Assembly (NCBI GenBank): GCA_017984655.1
Contig: JAGNZB010000031.1
Location: 1-12,724, forward strand
Direction: 5' to 3'
Length of the DNA: 12,724 bases
DNA from: Candidatus Altimarinota bacterium
GTDB taxonomy: Bacteria > Patescibacteriota > Gracilibacteria > RBG-16-42-10
Shown here: positions 1-7,500 of the stretch, one piece after another
Position numbering within the stretch: the first letter of the stretch is position 1
Layout: each line of letters starts with the position of its first letter
Notes under the pieces: model-generated
The model's input: only the letters and a program-made list of their open reading frames with translations
Told to the model about the DNA's origin: nothing
Databases searched by the model: none
Position numbers and translations under genes: made by a program

Positions 1-40
1 ATACTGAGAAGGAGGGAGTTCTGTAATGTCTGGTAGAAGA

Positions 41-766
41 CTACAGCACTGAGGAGGAATGCTTGTGACATAATGAAAGAATAGTGGCGACTTCAGTTGG
101 AGTAAGGATACGGTACTGCTGTTGCTGGAGTGAATCAATGGTCAATGGACCAATGGAAACTCTGACTAGGCTACTGACTCGGTAACCAAAAGCCGCAAGC
201 ATCCGGCGAATATGGCGTTTCTTGCCATGGTGCAATGTAATAATGATAGTGTGGTCGTCTATTAGCTCGATCTTGTCTAGAGTGAGCCATTCTTCATCAT
301 CAATTACTCCTTCGGCCAGGTTTTTGCATACTGCTTCAGTCATTGGTCTGTCGACGGTGACTTGATAAACCTTGCTGAGCTCAGAGCTTGGATGGCTGGT
401 TTTGAAGGCTAGATCGCCATCGTTGGTAAGGATGAACAGCCCTTCCGACTCCTTGTCCAATCTTCCTACAGGGTACAGTCGCTGCTTGTCAGGTACGAGG
501 CTTGTTACTACGTGTTCTGCATGATGATCCGCTGTCGTACTGGTATAACCTCGAGGCTTGTAGACTAAGTAGGCTACTTTGGTATGGGTGACTTTGATCG
601 GCTGATTATGCAAGAGGATTTCTTCGTCTCCAGAAACCTTCATTCCGAGCGTGGCAATAACGCCATTTACTTTTATTTTGCCAGCCATAATTAGCTCTTC
701 GCCTTTTCTTCTAGAGCATATTCCACAATCAGCGAGATACTTTTGCAATCTTAGCGGTTTGACCAT
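41..766 (-). CDS. RsuA/RluB-family rRNA pseudouridine synthase
   Basis: The 241-residue product should convert a specific uridine in ribosomal RNA to pseudouridine. An N-terminal S4 RNA-binding domain (about residues 4-50, LRLQKYLADCGICSRRKGEE and VNG) is followed by the catalytic domain. The signature GRLDKESEGLFILTNDG starts at residue 101 and puts the nucleophilic aspartate at D104. A second family motif, GKKRHIRRML, lies at 181-190. S4 plus this short catalytic domain is the layout of RsuA, RluB and RluF (known family). RluB (23S rRNA) is the commonest assignment in such genomes, but the target cannot be fixed from sequence. The Ser/His-rich end (about 233-241) is not conserved in the family as I know it. 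The ATG lacks a Shine-Dalgarno sequence; the only nearby signal is a TATTAT box 22 bases upstream. The gene is divergent from the small membrane-protein gene, with 44 bp between them, and ends in TAG. Confidence 0.93.
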   Translation of the reverse strand: MVKPLRLQKYLADCGICSRRKGEELIMAGKIKVNGVIATLGMKVSGDEEILLHNQPIKVTHTKVAYLVYKPRGYTSTTADHHAEHVVTSLVPDKQRLYPVGRLDKESEGLFILTNDGDLAFKTSHPSSELSKVYQVTVDRPMTEAVCKNLAEGVIDDEEWLTLDKIELIDDHTIIITLHHGKKRHIRRMLAAFGYRVSSLVRVSIGPLTIDSLQQQQYRILTPTEVATILSLCHKHSSSVL

Positions 767-810
767 AGGTGGTGACTCGTATAGGTTGATAATAGTTTTA
801 CCTATCCTTT
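767..810. promoter_or_regulatory. Divergent intergenic region with ATAGGT repeats
   Basis: This 44-bp gap must hold the start signals for both flanking genes. On the minus strand TATTAT (rev. complement of 789-794) is a plausible -10 box, 22 bases before the pseudouridine synthase ATG. On the plus strand GATAAT (788-793) or TATAGG (780-785) could serve the membrane-protein gene, but no well-spaced -35 box is visible. ATAGGT occurs at 765-770 and 781-786, and its inverse ACCTAT at 800-805. The 781/800 pair forms an inverted repeat around the candidate -10 boxes, which could be an operator or simply chance. Neither gene has a Shine-Dalgarno sequence here. Confidence 0.3.
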
Positions 811-1320
811 ATGTTGCAATCTGTAGTTTCTGTCAAACCAAGTTCTGTGGGGAAGCTCTATGCGGTGTATGTTGGAATTTTGGTGTTCTTGGCAGGAATT
901 GTACTAGATTTGGTAGCAATTTTCTTTGGTAATCAAGCTCTCGTGCTCACATTGGAAACCATGAATGGTGCTCAGGTAGTAAATCAACAAGTGTTGCTCA
1001 ATCCATGGCAAATTCTTTTGGTTGTCTGTCTTGTGACCGTGATTGCGATGATCTTGGCATTTTTCTATGGTTTGATCGCTGCATTGCTCTTTAATCTCTC
1101 GAGTAATGTTACTGGTGGTCTTGTTTTGGATATGCGTAGCAAAGAAATTAGTGTAGCCAAGCCCGAGTCAAAGGTGGTCGTGACTAAGCCAGTAGCGCAA
1201 CCAGTGCGCCCAATTGTAGTGCAGAAGGCGGCTGTGAAGAAGGCTGCACCTGTTGTAGTAGCGAAGCCTGTTGTTGCTAAGAAGACAAAAAAAGTGACTA
1301 AGAAAAGACGCAAAGCCTAA
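811..1320 (+). CDS. Two-helix membrane protein (DUF3566-like) with basic tail
   Basis: This is a 169-residue protein of unknown function. The N-terminus (SVKPSSVGKLYAVYVGIL, from residue 7) leads into a first membrane segment at about 16-39. A second long hydrophobic segment at about 66-93 follows a polar loop, and is succeeded by FNLSSNVTGGLVL (94-106). The order 'V.P.S..KLY' start, two helices, then 'FNL....GGL' resembles the DUF3566-like membrane proteins common in actinobacteria and CPR bacteria; that assignment is from memory of the family layout. Residues 109-169 form a Lys/Ala/Val/Pro-rich tail with about 19 Lys/Arg and only two acidic residues, ending KKTKKVTKKRRKA. It resembles histone H1-like tails and could bind nucleic acid or acidic lipid (inference). 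No Shine-Dalgarno sequence precedes the ATG. Its TAA overlaps the uvrC TAG, so the genes converge with a 4-bp overlap. Confidence 0.82.
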   Translation: MLQSVVSVKPSSVGKLYAVYVGILVFLAGIVLDLVAIFFGNQALVLTLETMNGAQVVNQQVLLNPWQILLVVCLVTVIAMILAFFYGLIAALLFNLSSNVTGGLVLDMRSKEISVAKPESKVVVTKPVAQPVRPIVVQKAAVKKAAPVVVAKPVVAKKTKKVTKKRRKA

Positions 1321-3233
1321 AGTTGGTCCCGTAGCTGGTCAGCGATTGTTTCATTGACCACGGTCAGTAAATCTTCATAAGAAGCTGCTTTGATTCCCTT
1401 CACACTACCGAAGTGAGCAAGTAGCTTCTTTTTTGTTTTGGGACCAATGCCATCAATGGTGTCGAGTTTGGATTGCACCATTTTCTTACTGCGGAGATTT
1501 CGATGTCCAGTAATGGCAAACCGGTGGGCTTCATCACGAATGCGCTGGATCAAAAATAATGCTGGGCTATCGCGCTCCAGCATGATGGCTTGATTTTGGT
1601 TGGGAACAAAGATCTCCTCCTCTCTTTTGGCGAGACTGACAATTTTGGGTAATTTAACCTTGAGTCCCCCTTTTACTTCAGCTTTGAGCGCTTTGATGAC
1701 ACTGCTGAGTTGACCTTTGCCACCGTCGATGATAATTAGGTCTGGTGTTTCCGGCAAAGATAGGGTGTCGATTTTTTCTCGGCGACGTTTCTTTTTCTCG
1801 CGATAGACATTGTCCAAGTATTGGATGCGTCGAGTAAGCACTTCTTGCAAGGAAGCGAAGTCATTATTGATCCCCTCTTCGAGCTCTTTGATCTTGAAAC
1901 GTCGATAATGGCTAGCTTCAGGTTTGCCATCGATGAAAACAATCATTGAGCCAATTTTGTTGGTGCCTTGGATATGAGAGATATCATAACATTCGATTCT
2001 TCTGATCGCTTGTTTCATACTCAAAGCTTCTTGTAGTACTTTTGTAGCTCCGGTGGTATTGGCTTGTTCTCGCTCCCAGGCCTGTTTGTTGTTGATCAGT
2101 TGGAGATTGGCATTGTCTTGGACCATGTTGATTAACTGTTTGCGGTCGCCTCGTTCAGGGAGGATGAGTTGTACTTTTTTGCCTTTGATGGTGGTCAGGA
2201 ACTCTTCTAAAAGTTCCGTTTGATTGACTGGAATGCCAGTGACGATTTCGTCGGGTATTGATGCTGCGTCGGTATAGTATTGCTGGATGAATGATTCTAG
2301 TAAGGTGGCGTGGTCACTAGTCGCTGTATGATCGCTAAGGTTGAAGTGGTCAGTGCGGATGATTTGTCCTGCACGAATCATAAAGATGGCGATCACGGCA
2401 TCACGATTGTCGCTAGCGACAGCGATCACATCTTGGTTGTTGCCTGAGGTTAGTGTGGCATATTGTTTTTCGACTAGCACAGTCAGAGCTTGGAGACGGT
2501 CTCGGTATTTAGCTGCTTGTTCAAATGCTTTTTTCTCTACCGCTTCACGCATGCTTTCTTGCCAGTACTTGCGTAATTCTTGGTAATTTCCATCCAGAAT
2601 AGAGCAAATGTTGTGAATATTGCTTTGGTATTCTTCCTTGGAAACCTTGCCAATACAGGGAGCCTGACAGCGCTTGATATAATAATCAAGACATGGGGCT
2701 TTGCGACTGAGGTTGTGAATCGTAGTTTGGCCAGGAGTCACCTCAATAATATCGCCATGGCAGCTGCGATATGGGAAGAGTCTTTGGAGTCCTTTGAGTG
2801 TTTTGAAAATACTTTCTGCTGAGGTGTAGGGCCCATAGTAGTAGGCATTGCTGTCTTTTTGGAAACGACGGACGATTTCTAGCTCGGGGAAGTCGGCTCG
2901 ACGATCGATTCGGACATAGACATAGTTTTTGTCATCTTTCATCAAGATGTTGTACTTCGGGCGCAGACTCTTGATCAGGTTTGTTTCCAGGATCAATGCT
3001 TCAAGCTCAGTTCTGGTAATGGTGAATTCGATGGTGACTACTTTCTCGCGCATCACTGCTACTTTGGGAGAGATATCTTTGGTGGTACGGAAGTATGAAC
3101 TGACGCGGTTTTTGAGATTTTTAGCTTTGCCAACGTAAATTACAGTCTGATTTTCATCGATCATTTTGTAGACTCCGGCGGAGCGGCTACAGTTTTTGAG
3201 CAGTGTCTTGATCTGTGGAGGAGTAACAAACAT
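1317..3233 (-). CDS. uvrC: UvrABC excinuclease subunit C (UvrC)
   Basis: UvrC makes the two incisions beside a DNA lesion after UvrB has loaded there. All domains are present in the 638 residues. The GIY-YIG nuclease for the 3' cut spans about 17-95, with GVY at 20-22, YVG at 33-35, R43 and the metal-binding glutamate E83. Four cysteines (C158, C181, C189, C193) match the cluster-binding set of UvrC in order, but with a longer first gap than in E. coli. The UvrB-binding UVR motif is at about 214-257. The RNase H-like nuclease for the 5' cut includes CYDISH (415-420), IDGGKGQLS (502-510) and RDEAHRFA (566-573). A C-terminal helix-hairpin-helix contains GIGPKTKKKLL (595-605). The length is slightly above the usual 600-620. 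No Shine-Dalgarno sequence precedes the ATG; a TATAAC box lies about 21 bases upstream. Its partner uvrB is about 7.7 kb away. Confidence 0.98.
   Translation of the reverse strand: MFVTPPQIKTLLKNCSRSAGVYKMIDENQTVIYVGKAKNLKNRVSSYFRTTKDISPKVAVMREKVVTIEFTITRTELEALILETNLIKSLRPKYNILMKDDKNYVYVRIDRRADFPELEIVRRFQKDSNAYYYGPYTSAESIFKTLKGLQRLFPYRSCHGDIIEVTPGQTTIHNLSRKAPCLDYYIKRCQAPCIGKVSKEEYQSNIHNICSILDGNYQELRKYWQESMREAVEKKAFEQAAKYRDRLQALTVLVEKQYATLTSGNNQDVIAVASDNRDAVIAIFMIRAGQIIRTDHFNLSDHTATSDHATLLESFIQQYYTDAASIPDEIVTGIPVNQTELLEEFLTTIKGKKVQLILPERGDRKQLINMVQDNANLQLINNKQAWEREQANTTGATKVLQEALSMKQAIRRIECYDISHIQGTNKIGSMIVFIDGKPEASHYRRFKIKELEEGINNDFASLQEVLTRRIQYLDNVYREKKKRRREKIDTLSLPETPDLIIIDGGKGQLSSVIKALKAEVKGGLKVKLPKIVSLAKREEEIFVPNQNQAIMLERDSPALFLIQRIRDEAHRFAITGHRNLRSKKMVQSKLDTIDGIGPKTKKKLLAHFGSVKGIKAASYEDLLTVVNETIADQLRDQL
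1379..1434 (+). terminator. Possible intrinsic terminator inside antisense uvrC
   Basis: Read on the plus strand, AAGAAGCTGCTT (1379-1390) pairs with AAGTAGCTTCTT (1419-1430) to give a 12-bp stem with one G-U pair and a 28-base loop. The loop can fold further through TCAC/GTGA. The right arm runs straight into a T tract (TTTTGTTTT to 1439). It lies about 60 bp beyond the stop of the plus-strand membrane-protein gene, where a terminator would be needed before transcription runs deep into uvrC. The same bases encode the Lys-rich stretch of the UvrC helix-hairpin-helix region, so the T tract may merely reflect Lys codons. Confidence 0.35.
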
Positions 3234-3289
3234 AGAAATAGCTGGTACATCTATGTTATACTATAAAGATTACTTTTTGATCAGTACTT
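3234..3289. promoter_or_regulatory. Divergent promoter region uvrC / mgtC-like gene
   Basis: This 56-bp AT-rich gap must drive both flanking genes. On the plus strand TATACT (3257-3262) and TATAAA (3262-3267) are candidate -10 boxes; the second lies 22 bases before the ATG at 3290. On the minus strand TATAAC (rev. complement of 3255-3260) lies 21 bases before the uvrC ATG, and TATAGT (rev. complement of 3260-3265) overlaps it. The opposing -10 boxes therefore overlap, so transcription in the two directions is probably mutually exclusive (inference). No convincing -35 box or Shine-Dalgarno sequence is visible for either gene. Confidence 0.4.
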
Positions 3290-4561
3290 ATGGAGATTTC
3301 TTTTTCAGTGCTTGCTGCCCTTGGTGTTGCTTTGGCAATTGGTGTGTTGATTGGTTTGGAACGTGAATCCTTGCGTCAGCATCAGAATGTGTCAATTCTA
3401 GCTGGCTTGAGAAGTTTTGTATTTATTAGTTTGTGGGGATTTTTGAGTAGCTATATTAGTACTATTTGGTTGTCTTGGTTCTTTCCAGTAGCATTTTTTT
3501 CATTCATTCTATTGATTGGTCTTGCCTACTTTGTGCGCTCGACCAAAGGAGAATTATCGGGTGGTATGACTACTGAGATTGCTTGTATTCTTACTTTTCT
3601 TTTGGCTGGATTGTCGCTTCATATGGATAACCGGATTGTTCTAGCACTGGGGGTACTAGTAGCTTTGGTATTGTCGGTGAAAGTTGCTTTTGCCAATATT
3701 TTGAAGCGCTATCCTCGAGAAGCTGTCATTGCTACCATTCAGTTTGCGGTGTTGACTGCTGTGATTTTGCCATTTTTGCCCAATGAATATATTGGTCCTT
3801 GGCAGTTTTTTAATCCTTATGTTGCTTGGTGGATTGTGGTTTTGGTGACAGGTATGAGCTATGTTGGCTACTTACTGCATTTGTTCCTCAGTAGTCGCAG
3901 TAGTATTTTTTTGACCTCAATATTAGGTGGTATTGTCTCTACTACAGCATTGACTACGACGTTCTCTCAGCTTTCTAAGGTTACGAAGTTACCGGCTTCA
4001 CTTTTGATTTGTGGTTGTATTATTGCTAGTTCTATTGGCTCTATTCGTGTATGGATCACTGGATCGATCGTCAATCGTGAATTGATAGCATTATTAGCGG
4101 TACCAATGCTACTGATTGTCTTGGTGGGATTAGTGTTTTTGTGGATGTGGCGTTCACGCTCAACTATTGTGGAAGAACAGTCATCTTTCGAGAATCCTTT
4201 TCAGCTCAAAAAGTCGATCACCTTTGCAGTGGTGTTTACGACTAGTGCTTTTTTGGCTCGCGCGAGTATGGAAGTTTTTGGTACCAATGGATTTTATATC
4301 ACTAGTTTTCTAGCTGGTTTTGCTGATGTGGATGCTATGGTTATCGCTGCCAGTCAATTTGTTGGCAATCAGACTATTACCCATTTACAAGGTCTCACGG
4401 CCATTGTGCTAGTGTTTTTTAGCAATATGGCCATGAAATGTGGCATTGTCTTTATGTTTGCTCAGGCTGCAATGCGTCGAATGATGTTGATCTATACAGC
4501 TACAGTTTGTCTAGTTCTTTTGGTTTTCTTGGTTGTTGTTCACACTTTGCACCTTTACTAG
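3290..4561 (+). CDS. MgtC/SapB-family DUF4010 membrane protein
   Basis: This is a 423-residue polytopic inner-membrane protein. The N-terminal third is an MgtC/SapB domain, with ALAIGVLIGLERE (14-26), GLRSF (39-43) and GGMTTEIACILTFLLAG (91-107). The remainder matches the DUF4010 half of the two-domain family, with PFLPN at 161-165, GGIVSTTALT (213-222), ENPFQLK (301-307) and LAGFADVDAM (341-350). I count roughly eleven hydrophobic segments. MgtC itself is linked to survival at low magnesium and to ATP-synthase control in Salmonella, but the long DUF4010 proteins have no established role, so none is assigned. The start has no Shine-Dalgarno sequence and sits 22 bases after a TATAAA box. The last 51 bases overlap the end of ileS on the other strand, so the C-terminal residues of both proteins share DNA. 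No terminator hairpin was seen after the TAG. Confidence 0.92.
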   Translation: MEISFSVLAALGVALAIGVLIGLERESLRQHQNVSILAGLRSFVFISLWGFLSSYISTIWLSWFFPVAFFSFILLIGLAYFVRSTKGELSGGMTTEIACILTFLLAGLSLHMDNRIVLALGVLVALVLSVKVAFANILKRYPREAVIATIQFAVLTAVILPFLPNEYIGPWQFFNPYVAWWIVVLVTGMSYVGYLLHLFLSSRSSIFLTSILGGIVSTTALTTTFSQLSKVTKLPASLLICGCIIASSIGSIRVWITGSIVNRELIALLAVPMLLIVLVGLVFLWMWRSRSTIVEEQSSFENPFQLKKSITFAVVFTTSAFLARASMEVFGTNGFYITSFLAGFADVDAMVIAASQFVGNQTITHLQGLTAIVLVFFSNMAMKCGIVFMFAQAAMRRMMLIYTATVCLVLLVFLVVVHTLHLY

Positions 4562-7500
4562 GAGTTCAAGTTCATCGACTTTGAGTTTCTCTTCAAGATC
4601 TGGAATCAGTGTGGTAGCTGCTAATGTGTCTGCTAGAGTTTCTTTGGCAATATAGCTGCCACAAGTATTGAGAATGCGATGAGCTAACTCTGGTTCACTG
4701 AGGACTTCGATCATTACTTGAATCCGACTGTCGACACGATAGTTGCATGTTTTTCGCATCTCTTGGATATGACGGACGATTTCGCGAGCATATCCTTCAT
4801 CGATCAGATCTTCAGTAAGATTGGTATCGAGAGCGACGACGATGTCGCCTTCACTCATCACGGTCATGCCTGGTTCCGTTTGATATACGGTATCAAATTC
4901 GTCAGCAAGTAGGGTGAATTTGTCAGCAACTGTAGCAGTACCATTGTCATTGAGCTCAAATTGATGGTCTCTAGCTGCCTGCATGATGATTTGTACATCT
5001 TGGCCATATTTTGGTCCTAGGATCTGTGCTTTTGGTTTGATCGCCTTTTGAATAGTTGCTTGTTCACTATTCGTCATATGGACGGTACGAACATTGAGTT
5101 CTTCCGCAATGACTTGTAGTTCTTCAGCCCCCAACTTGCCAGCGGCGATAATGGTAGCTGATGCTAGTGGTTGTCTTGTTTTCAGTTTGTGTGTGGCACG
5201 TAGGGCATGGCCGAGGTTGACGATATTTCTCATGAATGCCATCTCTTCATTGAGCGCTGGGCGAATGAAGCTTTCGATGGTGCGTGGATAACTGGCCATG
5301 TGGACTGAGGTGTTGCCAGTGAGATTGCGATAGATGTGTTCACTGACGAATGGTACAAATGGAGCAATGATCCTGACAAGGGTGGTCAAGACATGGTGGA
5401 GAGTCTGGTAAGCTGCGATCTTGTCTTGATCATTGTCTGTTTTCCAGAAGCGACGTCGTGAACGGCGGACATACCAGTTAGAGAGGTTGTCTACAAATAG
5501 CTCAATCTTATTGGTTGCCTCCCAAATTTGATAACTGTCTAAGAGGCCAGCTACTTCTTCTACCAGTGTATAGAGCTCAGAAAGAATCCAGCGATCCAGT
5601 TTGTGTTCACTCCACTGCATAATATAACGGTCTACACTGCCAAGGCTAAACTTCTTGTTGAGTACTTGATCTGATGGCGTGTGGTAGAAATACTTATCAA
5701 TCATTCTTTTTACTGGCCCTTGGGTAATGATCATGATGCTCTTTCCAGCATAGTTTTCCTTGATGTGGTCAAGGAAACTAAAGATGCGGATTTCAAGATC
5801 GAGATATGATTCACCTTGAGGAAACTTTTCGGCATAGGGGTTGGTAACACTTTGGAGGTATTTCTCGATATCTTCTGTAGATTTGCCATCAAAGCCTCCA
5901 ATATTGAGCTCCTTTAGTCGCTCATCAGTGGTGATTTGGATGGGGTGAAATTGGCCAATAATTTCAGCTGTTTCTTCAGAGCGCATCAGTGGGGCGATGA
6001 AAATGTGGTCGATCTGTGTTTGTTTGAATTCCTGGGCTAGTGCCTCAGCATCACGACGTCCTTTTTCGGTCAAGTGATAGGTGTGAGCACTGTCGCTTGC
6101 GATTATGCCCAAGCTATTATTTTCGGCTTCAGGATGATTGACTGCAATTACCTTTGTGAATTTCTGAGGGCTAAACTGATCGATGTTGGCATAGGTCGTG
6201 AAGAATGAGTAGACATTCCATAGTGTCAGTAAGAACTTTCGTAATGACTGCTCTACCAATCCGACAGAGAAGTTTCTGGGTTGGCCTGGAGGTGACGCAT
6301 TGAACATATACCACCGCAGTGCATCAGCTCCGTGCTTGTCGGTGACCATCATTGGTTCGACGATGTTGCCTAGCGATTTGCTCATCTTGAGGCCTTTTTC
6401 ATCGAGGATATGACCGAGACAGAGCACATTGCGATAAGGTTTCTCACCTCTGATTGCTGTGCTGATCGCCATCAATGTATAAAACCAACCACGAGTTTGG
6501 TCGATCGCTTCACAGATGTAGTCAGCTGGAAAATAACGCTCCTGGAATTCTTCATCAGCCACTGAAAATGGATAGTGAATCTGTGCCATTGGCATCGCAC
6601 CAGAGTCAAACCAACAATCTAGTACTTCCTCGACGCGATTGCTAATACCGCCACATTCACAAGTGATAGTGACTGCATCGATGTAGGGACGGTGGAGGTC
6701 AGTCTCACCGGTTTTGTTGACTGGTAGTGGTAAATTACTTTTTTTCTGTAGCTCGGTCATCGATCCCACACAGATAGTTTTGTGGCAAATTTGACACTCC
6801 CATACTGGCAAGGGCGTCCCCCAGTAACGGTTGCGAGAGATGGCCCAGTCTTTTACTTCAGATAGCCAATTACCAAAACGACCATCCTTGATGTGTTCTG
6901 GGTACCAATTGACTTCTTGGTTGTTGGCCATCAGTTGGTCACGCAATTGTGACATGCGGATGAACCATGATGAGATTGCAAAATAAATCAAAGGAGTTTT
7001 GCAACGCCAACAGTGAGGATAGTTGTGTTCGTACTTCTCTTTCTTGAGCATCAAGCCTCGAGCGCCGAGATCTTTGAGAATCTCAATGTCGAGCCCTTCT
7101 TCTTTGAAATATCGTCCACTATAAGGGCCACTGGTTTCGATGAATTTACCTTCTTTGTTGATGTGTTGTACTCGAGGTAGGTTGTATTTCTGAATCACTT
7201 GATAGTCATCTTCTCCATACAAGGCAATATGAACAATGCCTGTACCGTCGGTGGTTGTGACAAATGGTTCCGCAACAACATACCAGCCCTTTTTGTCAGA
7301 CTCCTGGTAATACGGCCATAGTGGTTCATAGCTGATATCGACCAAGTCGCTGCCGCGATAGGTAGTCTCTAGGGTGTAGGTGGGATTGCCTTCGCTGTCT
7401 TTGGGAAGAACGTCTTGGTAGGCTGTGAGTCTTTCTGTAGCAATGATGATTGATGTCTCATCATTGATTTTGATCTGACTATATTCAATATCGGCGCCAA

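Noticed and set aside
5609..6160. Intein or separate overlapping gene within ileS
   Set aside because: There are no intein splice motifs or flanking Cys/Ser plus His-Asn junctions, and no start signals. The motifs are those of a histidine phosphatase fused in frame.
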